From assembly GCA_030827125.1 (NCBI GenBank), contig JAURFD010000015.1, forward strand, positions 1 to 51,707: 51,707 nucleotides of DNA, read 5' to 3'. Below are positions 44,877-51,707 of this stretch, one piece after another. The translations under genes and the position numbers were made by a program. This DNA comes from Candidatus Nanopelagicales bacterium (GTDB lineage: Bacteria; Actinomycetota; Actinomycetes; S36-B12). The notes below the pieces were generated by a model. It made no database searches, had not been told where the DNA came from, and saw only the letters and a program-made list of their open reading frames with translations. Every line of letters starts with the position of its first letter. The stretch's first letter is position 1.

Positions 44877-44980
44877 GTCCACAGACCAGGCGACTTCGTG
44901 CGGGCAACCTTGCCGGGGCCGTCCACAGACCAGGCGATTTCCAGCGGGCAACCTCGCCGGAGGTTTCCACAGGCCGGTCT
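44877..44980. repeat. 44-bp tandem repeat upstream of the Rrf2 gene
   Basis: Two adjacent 44-bp units (44877-44920 and 44921-44964), both beginning GTCCACAGACCAGGCGA and containing GCGGGCAACCT, with a decayed third start (TTCCACAGGCCGGTC) at 44965. The 334-nt gap between lhr and the Rrf2 gene contains only this repeat, the lhr hairpin and the Rrf2 promoter. Confidence 0.8.
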
Positions 44981-45050
44981 ATGGACGCATGCGGGCTGCG
45001 TGACCCTCGACTCAGGGACCGTACGCCGACCCCTCGCGGTCTCGCGCCGA

Positions 45051-45056
45051 TATCGT
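45051..45056 (+). promoter_or_regulatory. -10 element of a leaderless promoter for the Rrf2 gene
   Basis: TATCGT, then 6 nt (GGCGTC), then ATG 45063. Confidence 0.5.
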
Positions 45057-45062
45057 GGCGTC

Positions 45063-45512
45063 ATGAGACTCCCGGCTCGCACCGACTATGCGCTGCGCGC
45101 CGCACTGGAACTCGCCGACTCCCCGGACTCCCCACTCACCACCGACGAGATCGCCCGACGCCAGGACATCCCCACCTCCTACCTCGGATCGATCCTCGCC
45201 GAATTGCGGCGCGCCACCCTCGTGCGCGCCCGACGCGGCCCCGAGGGCGGCTGGAGCCTTGCACGGCCCGCCACCGATATCCGACTGGCCGACGTAATCC
45301 GAGCCGTCGATGGAGCCCTGGCCGATATCGCGGGCACCCGGCCGGAGAACCTCAACTACACCGGCCCTGCCGAGGGTCTCCAGCCTGTCCTCGTAGCCCT
45401 GCGGGCTGCCGAACGACAGATCCTCGACGCGGTCACGTTGGCCGACGTCATTTCCGGACGCCTTCCCTCACGGGTTCGCAAGCTCCTCGACGACCCACAC
45501 GCCTGGGAGTAG
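45063..45512 (+). CDS. Rrf2-family transcriptional regulator, 149 aa
   Basis: Winged-helix regulator. MRLPARTDYALRAALELA, DEIARRQDIPTSYLGSILAELRRATLV and the wing RRGPEGGWSLARPA are diagnostic. The three cluster-binding Cys of IscR/NsrR-type members are absent, so it is more like CymR-type regulators that do not carry Fe-S. It precedes a TauE/SafE permease gene in the same direction. Two palindromes in that permease promoter are candidate operators, suggesting a role in sulfur metabolism (inference). Confidence 0.9.
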   Translation: MRLPARTDYALRAALELADSPDSPLTTDEIARRQDIPTSYLGSILAELRRATLVRARRGPEGGWSLARPATDIRLADVIRAVDGALADIAGTRPENLNYTGPAEGLQPVLVALRAAERQILDAVTLADVISGRLPSRVRKLLDDPHAWE

Positions 45513-45571
45513 TCCCCCACTCCAGGAAACGAGCCCGGCGCCAGAACCACCACCCCGATACAGGGAATCGA

Positions 45572-45623
45572 CACCAACTGGTGGTATTGTCACCTTTGAC
45601 AGTCGGGAATACCTGGATATGTG
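45572..45623 (+). promoter_or_regulatory. Promoter and candidate Rrf2 operators of the TauE/SafE gene
   Basis: -35 TTGACA (45596-45601) and -10-like TATGTG (45618-45623) with a 16-bp spacer. CACCA-AC-TGGTG (45572-45583) is a perfect palindrome. TGTCA-CCTT-TGACA (45588-45601) is an inverted repeat covering the -35 box. Confidence 0.5.
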
Positions 45624-45650
45624 GCGCAGGTCACAGTCGGGAGAAAAGTC

Positions 45651-46538
45651 GTGCAAGCCCTGCTCCTCGTCGCACTCGCGGGCCTCGGCGCGCAGTTCGT
45701 CGACGGCGCCCTCGGGATGGGGTACGGCGTCACCTCGTCGACCCTGCTCATCGCCATGGGGCTCTCCCCCGCCATCGCCTCGGCCTCGGTCCAGATGTCG
45801 AAGATCGGCACCGCCGCCATTTCTGGGGCCGCTCATCACCGCTTCGGCAACGTCGATTGGCCTACCGTCCGCCGCATTGCCATCCCCGGCGCAATCGGGT
45901 CCTTCATCGGCGCCCTCTTCCTGTCTTCCCTGAGCACCGAGGCAGCCCGCCCCATCGCTGCCGGACTGCTCTTCTGCCTCGGCCTCTACGTGCTGCTGCG
46001 CTTCCTGCTCGGGCGAACCCCGCGCAGGCGTCCCGGCACACCCGGCCTGCGCATGCTCGCGCCGCTTGGCTTCACCGGAGGGTTCATCGACGCCACCGGC
46101 GGTGGTGGCTGGGGACCGGTCACGACTCCCACCTTGCTCGCCGATGGGCGACTGTCACCAGCCCGCGTCATTGGCACCGTGAGCACCGCCGAATTCGTCG
46201 TTGCCACCTCCGCCACCCTCGGCTTCTTCCTCGGCCTCGGCATCAACGGCGTCGAGATCGGCTATGTCATCGCCCTCCTCGTCGGGGGTGCCATCGCTGC
46301 ACCGTTCGCCGCCGCAGCCGTTCGCCACATGAATCCGCGCGTACTCGGCGTGGTCATCGGCGGCGTCATCGTCCTATTGAACGCGCGCATTCTGCTCGGC
46401 GCCATGAGCGCGCCACCTGCCGTGTGGTGGACCGTGTATGCCGTCCTGCTGTCCACCTGGCTGGTCGGCCTCGCCCTTGTCCTGCGGGTCGTCGTGCGCG
46501 AACGACACCAAGTCCCGGCAGAATCGGTGCATGCCTGA
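45651..46538 (+). CDS. TauE/SafE-family membrane permease, 295 aa
   Basis: Anion exporter family linked to sulfite, sulfoacetate or taurine-derived products. Eight or so hydrophobic helices in two repeats. Conserved segments are GAQFVDGALGMGYGVTSSTL in the first half and GGFIDATGGGGWGPVTTPTL in the second. GTG 45651 (with GGGAG upstream) is preferred because the putative -10 element lies across the alternative GTG 45621. The family assignment is firm; the substrate is not. The upstream Rrf2 gene and the palindromes suggest regulation. Confidence 0.88.
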   Translation: MQALLLVALAGLGAQFVDGALGMGYGVTSSTLLIAMGLSPAIASASVQMSKIGTAAISGAAHHRFGNVDWPTVRRIAIPGAIGSFIGALFLSSLSTEAARPIAAGLLFCLGLYVLLRFLLGRTPRRRPGTPGLRMLAPLGFTGGFIDATGGGGWGPVTTPTLLADGRLSPARVIGTVSTAEFVVATSATLGFFLGLGINGVEIGYVIALLVGGAIAAPFAAAAVRHMNPRVLGVVIGGVIVLLNARILLGAMSAPPAVWWTVYAVLLSTWLVGLALVLRVVVRERHQVPAESVHA

Positions 46539-47310
46539 AGGTGACACGGTGTGGTTGGCGGCCCGCCGCCTCGATGACGCGATGAGCGGTCATCACCTGA
46601 CCGCGTCGGACTTCCGAATTCCCTCCCTCGCCACCGTGGATCTCGCTGGCCGCCGCGTGTCCCAGGTGCGCTCCTACGGCAAGCACCTCCTCTTCCGCCT
46701 CGAGGATGACCTGACGTTGCACACGCATTTCCGGATGCAGGGGACCTGGCATCTCTATAGGCCCGGCCGTCCGTGGCATGGGGGGCCCGAGTGGGAGATC
46801 AGGGCAGTGCTCAGCACCGCCGACTGGCAGGCGGTGGGCTACCGCATTCCCGTCATCGAACTGATCCCGACCGCCGAGGAGTCCTCCGTCGTGGGACACC
46901 TAGGGCCGGACATTCTCGAGCCGGACGTCGATATCGACGACGTCGTACGCCGCCTCGAGCAGGAGTCCGACCGTGCGATTGGCGACGCGATGCTGGATCA
47001 GACCATCGTGGCCGGCTTCGGCCTGATCTACGTGTCCGAGGGGCTCTTCCTCCACGGCGTATCGCCCCGGACGCCGGTGCGCGACGTACCCAACCTGACG
47101 CGCCTCGTTGACCGGACCCGTCGGCTGATGGCCGCGAACCGCGAACGCGGCGCGCAGACGTCCACCGGCAGCCTGCGCGAGCAGCACTATGTCTATGGAC
47201 GGGCCAAGCGGCCGTGTCGGAGATGTGGCACCTCGATCAGGTTCGGTCGACAGCGCAGCGGACGCTACGAGCGCGACGCCTACTGGTGTCCCCACTGCCA
47301 ACCCGGCTAG
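46531..47310 (+). CDS. Formamidopyrimidine/endonuclease VIII-type DNA glycosylase (Nei2-like), 259 aa
   Basis: Base-excision repair glycosylase/AP lyase of the Fpg/Nei family. Mature N-terminus PEGDTVW has the catalytic Pro2 and Glu3, which with the following GDTV fits actinobacterial Nei2. Lys in SYGKHLLF matches the conserved beta-hairpin Lys. The C-terminal zinc finger has CRRCG and CPHC. ATG 46531 overlaps the permease stop by 8 nt, so the two are co-transcribed, though a functional link is not obvious. Confidence 0.9.
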   Translation: MPEGDTVWLAARRLDDAMSGHHLTASDFRIPSLATVDLAGRRVSQVRSYGKHLLFRLEDDLTLHTHFRMQGTWHLYRPGRPWHGGPEWEIRAVLSTADWQAVGYRIPVIELIPTAEESSVVGHLGPDILEPDVDIDDVVRRLEQESDRAIGDAMLDQTIVAGFGLIYVSEGLFLHGVSPRTPVRDVPNLTRLVDRTRRLMAANRERGAQTSTGSLREQHYVYGRAKRPCRRCGTSIRFGRQRSGRYERDAYWCPHCQPG

Positions 47311-47328
47311 CCCCCGTCGAGGGAGGGG

Positions 47329-47598
47329 TTAGGCGGCGATGCTGATGCGGGCGGGCTCGAGCTCGGCCACCCGAACCGCGAGCGCAGCCAACAACTGCGA
47401 TAGCGGCAGGTCGAGCGCGGTGCAGATCGACATGAGCAACTCAGAGGAGGCTTCCTTCTCGCCGCGCTCAACCTCGGAGAGGTAGCCCAGCGACACCGAC
47501 GCTGCAGCGGACACATCCCGCAGCGTGCGACCCTGGGCCAGCCGGCGTTGCCGTAACTCGGCACCCAGGATTTCGCGCATCATGATCACGGACGTCAC
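47329..47598 (-). CDS. clgR: XRE-family regulator, ClgR-like, 89 aa
   Basis: Single helix-turn-helix regulator. The stretch [20 protein letters not shown] followed by [20 protein letters not shown] is characteristic of ClgR, activator of clp protease genes in actinobacteria. It is shorter than typical ClgR (about 110-130 aa) because the C-terminal tail stops soon after [23 protein letters not shown] 47598 has GGAGG closely upstream; ATG 47583 is an alternative. Its place after cinA in the rimO-pgsA-cinA unit is typical. Confidence 0.8.
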   Translation of the reverse strand: MTSVIMMREILGAELRQRRLAQGRTLRDVSAAASVSLGYLSEVERGEKEASSELLMSICTALDLPLSQLLAALAVRVAELEPARISIAA

Positions 47599-47642
47599 GT
47601 TACCTCCACCTGGCGACACTTGCCCGTCGCGGGACCGGCGCG

Positions 47643-48152
47643 TCAGATTGCGAGTTCGGCGGCCAGCAGGCGCAGGGCAGCCTGAACCGCGGCCAGGCGC
47701 ACCATCTCCCGGCCGCGAGGCTCCACCGCGAAGCCCTGCACGGCCTCGGCCCGCGGGCCCGCGACCGCGACAAATCCGCGACCCGGGGCTACCGGAGCGG
47801 ACTGCTCCCCACCCGGTGCCGGATCCGGACCGGCGGCCCCCGTGGTCGCCACCCCGTACGTCGCCCCGAGCAGCCGCTGGACCCCCTGCGCCATGGCCAC
47901 CGCCACCGCCGGATCCACAGCCCCGACCCGTGCGAGCAGACCCGGGTCCACGCCGAGGACCTCCGCCTTCACGGTGACGGCATACGACACGACTCCTCCG
48001 AGAACGACGGCCGACGCACCGGGCACTTCCGTGAGGGCCGCGCAGACGAGGCCGCCGGTCAAACTCTCCGCCGTCGCGACACTGTGGTTCCGGTCCGTCA
48101 GCGTCGCGATGATCTCTCCGGCCAGTGTCGGCACATCGCGCGTCTCAGCCAC
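47643..48152 (-). CDS. CinA C-terminal-type nicotinamide-nucleotide amidohydrolase, 169 aa
   Basis: Deamidates nicotinamide mononucleotide (PncC activity). The catalytic Ser is in [11 protein letters not shown], and the conserved [14 protein letters not shown] and [15 protein letters not shown] follow. Only the C-terminal domain is present, as usual in actinobacteria. GTG 48152 overlaps the pgsA stop by 8 nt. Proline/Gly-rich insert near [12 protein letters not shown]. Confidence 0.9.
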   Translation of the reverse strand: MAETRDVPTLAGEIIATLTDRNHSVATAESLTGGLVCAALTEVPGASAVVLGGVVSYAVTVKAEVLGVDPGLLARVGAVDPAVAVAMAQGVQRLLGATYGVATTGAAGPDPAPGGEQSAPVAPGRGFVAVAGPRAEAVQGFAVEPRGREMVRLAAVQAALRLLAAELAI

Positions 48153-48774
48153 GATCGCTCTCCCGGGCCAGACGTCGGGCTCGGACGGCGTAGTCGACCC
48201 CGGTGACCAGGGTGAGCACCACGGCAATCGCCATCGTCGCGATGCGCAAGGGATCCCACACGTCACTGAGCGGGGCGACGTACAACGCGATCGCGATGAT
48301 CTGCGCCACCGTCTTCGCCTTGCCACCGCGCGACGCCGGGATGACTCCGTGGCGAATCACGACGAAGCGCAGGACGGTCACGGCGACCTCGCGCCCCAGG
48401 ATGACGATCGTGACCCACCAGGGCAGTTGCGCGATGATCGACAACCCGATCAGCGCGACTCCGGTGATCGCCTTGTCCGCGATGGGATCCGCGATCTTGC
48501 CGAGCGTCGTGACGGTTCCGCTGCGACGCGCCAGCGCGCCATCGATGAGATCAGTGAGTGCCGCGCCAGCGAATACCACCGTGGCCCACCAGCGCAGCTC
48601 GCTCTCGGCCCCACCGTCAGCGAGCAGGAGCACCCCGAGCACCGGCACCAGCAGCAGGCGCAGCAACGTCAACAGGTTGGGGATAGTCACGATGCGGCTG
48701 GTGCCCACCGGGTCCCCCGCGTGATCGGGCACCGCGGGCGGCAGTGAGGCGTGCCGCGGGACTTCCTCACTCAC
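48145..48774 (-). CDS. pgsA: CDP-diacylglycerol-glycerol-3-phosphate 3-phosphatidyltransferase, 209 aa
   Basis: Membrane enzyme making phosphatidylglycerophosphate. The CDP-alcohol phosphotransferase motif DG-x2-AR-x8-G-x3-D-x3-D is present as [19 protein letters not shown] followed by [24 protein letters not shown] forms the first helix, and several more follow. The N-terminal 27 residues are variable and hydrophilic. GTG 48774 overlaps the rimO stop by 4 nt (GTGA). Confidence 0.93.
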   Translation of the reverse strand: MSEEVPRHASLPPAVPDHAGDPVGTSRIVTIPNLLTLLRLLLVPVLGVLLLADGGAESELRWWATVVFAGAALTDLIDGALARRSGTVTTLGKIADPIADKAITGVALIGLSIIAQLPWWVTIVILGREVAVTVLRFVVIRHGVIPASRGGKAKTVAQIIAIALYVAPLSDVWDPLRIATMAIAVVLTLVTGVDYAVRARRLARESDRG

Positions 48775-50132
48775 GCGAGTTCACCGACGAGGTCGATGCC
48801 GTCAAGCCCGACGACCGTCGCGGAGAGGACGTCTCCGACCTCCGCCGCGACTCCCGGGAGAACGACGCCGGCGTCATCCATCCCCTGGTGGGCCGCGCGG
48901 CCGAAAGCCTGACCGTCCTCAACCTCTTCGACGATGACCTCGATGCGTTCACCGACGCGCCCTTCGGCACGTTCGAGCGCGATCTCGTCGACGAGGCGTG
49001 CGACGAGTTCCACACGGCGTTCGATCTCGGCCTCGTCGATGTGGCCATCGAGGGCGACAGCGGCGGTCCCCTCCTCGTCGGAGTAGCCAAAGACACCCAC
49101 GGCATCGAGCCGGGCACTCTCGAGGAAGTCCATCAAGATCGTGAGATCCTCCTCGGTCTCACCGGGGAAACCCACAATGACGTTGGTGCGGATACCGGCC
49201 TGAGGCGCACGCGCGCGAATCGTCTCGACCAACGCGAGGAAGTCCTCTGCCCCACCGAAGCGTCGCATCCGGCGCAGCACGGCGGGACTCGCATGCTGGA
49301 AGGACAGGTCGAAGTACGGCGCCACTCCGGGCGTGGCGGCGATCACGTCCACGAGGCCCGGACGCATCTCCGCCGGCTGCAGGTAGTTGACCCGCACACG
49401 CACAACACCGGGCAGCTTGCCCAATGTCGGCAGCAACCGCTCGAGCATGCGAATGTCACCGAGATCCTTGCCATACGACGTGGAGTTCTCGCTCACGAGG
49501 ACCATCTCGCGCACGCCAGCCTCCGCCAGATCCACGACCTCACCGATGAGGTCCTCGGGCGGACGACTGACGAAGGATCCACGGAAGGCGGGAATGGCGC
49601 AGAAGGTGCAGCGCCGATCGCATCCCGAGGCGAGTTTGACCGGCATGACCGGACCGGTGGGTGTGCGCGCCAGCCGAGCATGACCGGGTGCACCCTCACC
49701 GCTGCGCTCGACGGGTGAGATCGGCAGCAACTGCCGTCGGTCCTGCGGGCTGTGTGCCGGCAGGCTTTCGCCGGCGGCGACACGACGCACGCGATCGGCG
49801 ATCTCGGGATAGTCATCAAAGCTCAAGATTGCGGCAGCTTCGGGCAGCGCCTCGGCGAGTTCCTCGCCGTACCGCTCAGCAAGGCAACCGGCCGCGACCA
49901 CCTTGGCGCCGGAATCGGCAGCGGCCAGCAACGTGTCGATGGAGTCCTTCTTGGCCGTCGCGATGAAGCCGCAGGTGTTGACCACGACCACGTCGGCGTC
50001 CGCGGGATCTTCGAGAAGAGCAACCCCGTCCGCGGTGAGCCGGGCGCCAATCTCGTCGGCATCAACGTCGTTGCGGGCGCACCCAAGTCGGACGATCGCG
50101 ACCCGTGGTGCCGATGCCGGGGACGCTGCCAT
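48771..50132 (-). CDS. rimO: Ribosomal protein S12 methylthiotransferase RimO, 453 aa
   Basis: Radical-SAM enzyme methylthiolating an Asp of ribosomal protein S12. The N-terminal UPF0004 domain contains [25 protein letters not shown] and [13 protein letters not shown], the three auxiliary-cluster Cys. The radical-SAM motif is [21 protein letters not shown] domain closes the protein. I chose ATG 50132 (MAASPAS) because a TAGGGT -10 element lies 7 nt upstream (leaderless); the longer start at 50141 would overlap that element. Followed by pgsA with a 4-nt overlap. Confidence 0.95.
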   Translation of the reverse strand: MAASPASAPRVAIVRLGCARNDVDADEIGARLTADGVALLEDPADADVVVVNTCGFIATAKKDSIDTLLAAADSGAKVVAAGCLAERYGEELAEALPEAAAILSFDDYPEIADRVRRVAAGESLPAHSPQDRRQLLPISPVERSGEGAPGHARLARTPTGPVMPVKLASGCDRRCTFCAIPAFRGSFVSRPPEDLIGEVVDLAEAGVREMVLVSENSTSYGKDLGDIRMLERLLPTLGKLPGVVRVRVNYLQPAEMRPGLVDVIAATPGVAPYFDLSFQHASPAVLRRMRRFGGAEDFLALVETIRARAPQAGIRTNVIVGFPGETEEDLTILMDFLESARLDAVGVFGYSDEEGTAAVALDGHIDEAEIERRVELVARLVDEIALERAEGRVGERIEVIVEEVEDGQAFGRAAHQGMDDAGVVLPGVAAEVGDVLSATVVGLDGIDLVGELA

Positions 50133-50139
50133 ATCCACC

Positions 50140-50145
50140 ACCCTA
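50140..50145 (-). promoter_or_regulatory. -10 element of a leaderless promoter for rimO
   Basis: TAGGGT on the minus strand, then 7 nt, then ATG 50132. Confidence 0.5.
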
Positions 50146-50237
50146 GGACGCCGATCCCCTCCGCACCGTTGCGGGTTGTGGTCGATATCCGAGCGAGTGA
50201 TCGACCCGGATCCACACGGGGGCGAGGAGAGGTGAGA

Positions 50238-51707
50238 TCAGCCGCCGCGTACGTCGAGAAGGAAGCCGGGCAGATCATCAGCCTTGAGGAGCACGTCGCG
50301 GGCCTTGGAACCCTCGCTCGGGCCGACCACACCTCGAGACTCCAGCAGATCCATGAGCCGACCAGCCTTTGCGAAGCCCACCCGGAGTTTGCGCTGCAGC
50401 ATCGAGGTGGACCCGAACTGCGTGGTGACGACGAGTTCCGCCGCCTGGCACAGCAAGTCCAGGTCATCACCGATGTCCTCATCGATCTGCTTGCCCGAGT
50501 GGACCGGTGCGGTCACGTCGTCGCGGTAGTCCGGATCGGCCTGCTCACGGGTGTAGCGCACCAACGCGCGGATCTCAGATTCGGAGACGAAGGCGCCCTG
50601 AATGCGAACCGCCTTGCTGGCCCCCATCGGCAGGAACAGCCCGTCGCCCTGCCCGACAAGTTTCTCGGCACCCGGCTGGTCCAGGATGACGCGACTGTCA
50701 GCCAGCGATGAGGTCGCGAACGCCAGACGGCTGGGCACATTGGCCTTGATGATGCCGGTCACGACATCGGCCCGCGGTGTCTGCGTCGCCACGATCATGT
50801 GGATGCCCGCCGCGCGCGCCATCTGCGTGATCCGTGCGATCGCGCTCTCGACATCCGCCGGGGCGGTCTGCATGAGGTCGGCCAACTCGTCCACGATCAC
50901 AAGGAGGTAGGGATACGGCTTGAGCACACGTTCGCTGCCAAGCGGCGGCGTGAGCTTGCCGGAGCGGACCGCCTTGTTGAAGTCATCGATATGCCGGAAG
51001 CCGAACTGCGCAAGATCGTCGTAGCGCGTATCCATCTCCTTGACGACCCACTGCAGGGCGTCGGCGGCCTTCTTGGGGTTGGTGATGATCGGCGTGATGA
51101 GGTGGGGAATCCCTTCGTACGCCGTCAATTCCACGCGTTTGGGGTCGACGAGAATCATCCGGACCTCGTCCGGTGTGGCGCGTAGGAGGACCGACGTGAT
51201 GAGGGAGTTGATGCAACTGGACTTGCCTGCTCCGGTGGCGCCGGCCACGAGCAGGTGCGGCATCTTGGCGAGGTTGGCGACCACGAATCCGCCCTCGACG
51301 TCCTTGCCGAGTCCGACCACCATCGGATGCGACTCGTCGGTGGCGACTGGCGCACGCAGCACATCGCCAAGGCTCACCAACTCCCGGTCGGCGTTGGGGA
51401 TCTCGATACCGATCGCACTCTTGCCCGGAATCGGGCTGAGGATGCGGACCTCCGGACTTGCGACGGCGTAGGAGATGTTGCGGCTGAGCGCGGTGACCCG
51501 CTCCACCTTGACGCTCGGACCGAGTTCGATCTCGTATCGGGTGACCGTTGGGCCACGGGTGAATCCCGTGACGCGTGCATCGATGTTGAACTGCTCGAGG
51601 ACCTCGGTGAGCGCATCGACGACCGTGTCGTTGGCCTTGGTGCGCGCCCGTGGGACGGGTCCAGTCTTGAGGATCTTCTTGTCCGGCAGGGTGTAGGGCA
51701 GCGCACG
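50238..51707 (-). CDS. ftsK: DNA translocase FtsK/SpoIIIE, 5' end outside window
   Basis: Septal motor that pumps chromosomal DNA during division. Only the C-terminal 489 codons are in the window; the frame is open at the right edge. Walker A is [19 protein letters not shown], Walker [13 protein letters not shown], followed by [20 protein letters not shown]. The C-terminal gamma winged helix is present ([20 protein letters not shown]). Upstream of residue V in [10 protein letters not shown] the frame continues ([16 protein letters not shown]), so GTG 51506 is not the start. Confidence 0.96.
   Translation of the reverse strand, partial: RALPYTLPDKKILKTGPVPRARTKANDTVVDALTEVLEQFNIDARVTGFTRGPTVTRYEIELGPSVKVERVTALSRNISYAVASPEVRILSPIPGKSAIGIEIPNADRELVSLGDVLRAPVATDESHPMVVGLGKDVEGGFVVANLAKMPHLLVAGATGAGKSSCINSLITSVLLRATPDEVRMILVDPKRVELTAYEGIPHLITPIITNPKKAADALQWVVKEMDTRYDDLAQFGFRHIDDFNKAVRSGKLTPPLGSERVLKPYPYLLVIVDELADLMQTAPADVESAIARITQMARAAGIHMIVATQTPRADVVTGIIKANVPSRLAFATSSLADSRVILDQPGAEKLVGQGDGLFLPMGASKAVRIQGAFVSESEIRALVRYTREQADPDYRDDVTAPVHSGKQIDEDIGDDLDLLCQAAELVVTTQFGSTSMLQRKLRVGFAKAGRLMDLLESRGVVGPSEGSKARDVLLKADDLPGFLLDVRGG

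Noticed and set aside
44831-46585. 584-aa plus-strand frame across the Rrf2 and TauE/SafE genes
   Set aside because: Arg/Pro/His-rich out-of-frame reading of two recognisable genes.

Overview
The window is a high-GC actinobacterial chromosome segment, most likely class Actinomycetia. The evidence is the gene order: nrdJ-nrdR, a LysM gene divergent from lexA, dapF-hflX-dinG, miaB-miaA, recA-recX, and ftsK-rimO-pgsA-cinA-clgR. Further support comes from actinobacterial families (DUF3046, DUF2510/DUF4190, DUF4333) and SOS boxes of the form CGAAC-N4-GTTCG. A heliorhodopsin gene suggests a light-exposed, possibly freshwater habitat; that is an inference. I saw no rRNA, tRNA, CRISPR array, transposase or prophage genes.

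Layout. 1-5.7 kb: truncated dacB-type carboxypeptidase, a 1227-aa secreted FN3/putative-Ig repeat protein, a possible 41-aa ORF. 4.8-10.2 kb: an FMO/Baeyer-Villiger-like monooxygenase with an SDR, then the divergent heliorhodopsin, a DUF2510/DUF4190 membrane protein, a degenerate histidine-kinase ATPase fragment, a DUF4333 lipoprotein and a small membrane protein. 10.4-19.6 kb: B12-dependent ribonucleotide reductase with NrdR, LysM protein, LexA, DinG-type helicase, HflX, DapF. 19.7-25.3 kb: a GT4 glycosyltransferase, a PIG-L deacetylase, MiaA, MiaB and a collagen-like secreted protein. 25.4-31 kb: an MMPL transporter divergent from a MarR regulator, RecX, RecA, and an SDR under a GntR/FadR-type operator. 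31.2-38.6 kb: two giant uncharacterised proteins (1071 aa with a Tat signal, then 1377 aa) coupled by an ATGA overlap; this is the best candidate for an undescribed system. 38.8-47.3 kb: MFS transporter, DUF3046, Lhr helicase, an Rrf2 regulator, a TauE/SafE permease and a Nei2-like glycosylase. 47.3-51.7 kb: ClgR-like regulator, CinA C-terminal amidohydrolase, PgsA, RimO and the 3' part of FtsK (open at the right edge).

Two families of long intergenic palindromes were found by eye. Family 1 (21765-21820, 31063-31112) lies between convergent genes. Family 2 has one copy upstream of nrdR (13971-14037) and one with perfect 28-bp arms inside the lhr coding sequence (40499-40559), where it is read through in frame. 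Nine genes have a TANNNT element 6-7 nt before the start codon and no evident Shine-Dalgarno sequence, pointing to common leaderless transcription; this was used to choose several starts.

All calls come from reading the sequence and remembered family features; no database search was run.
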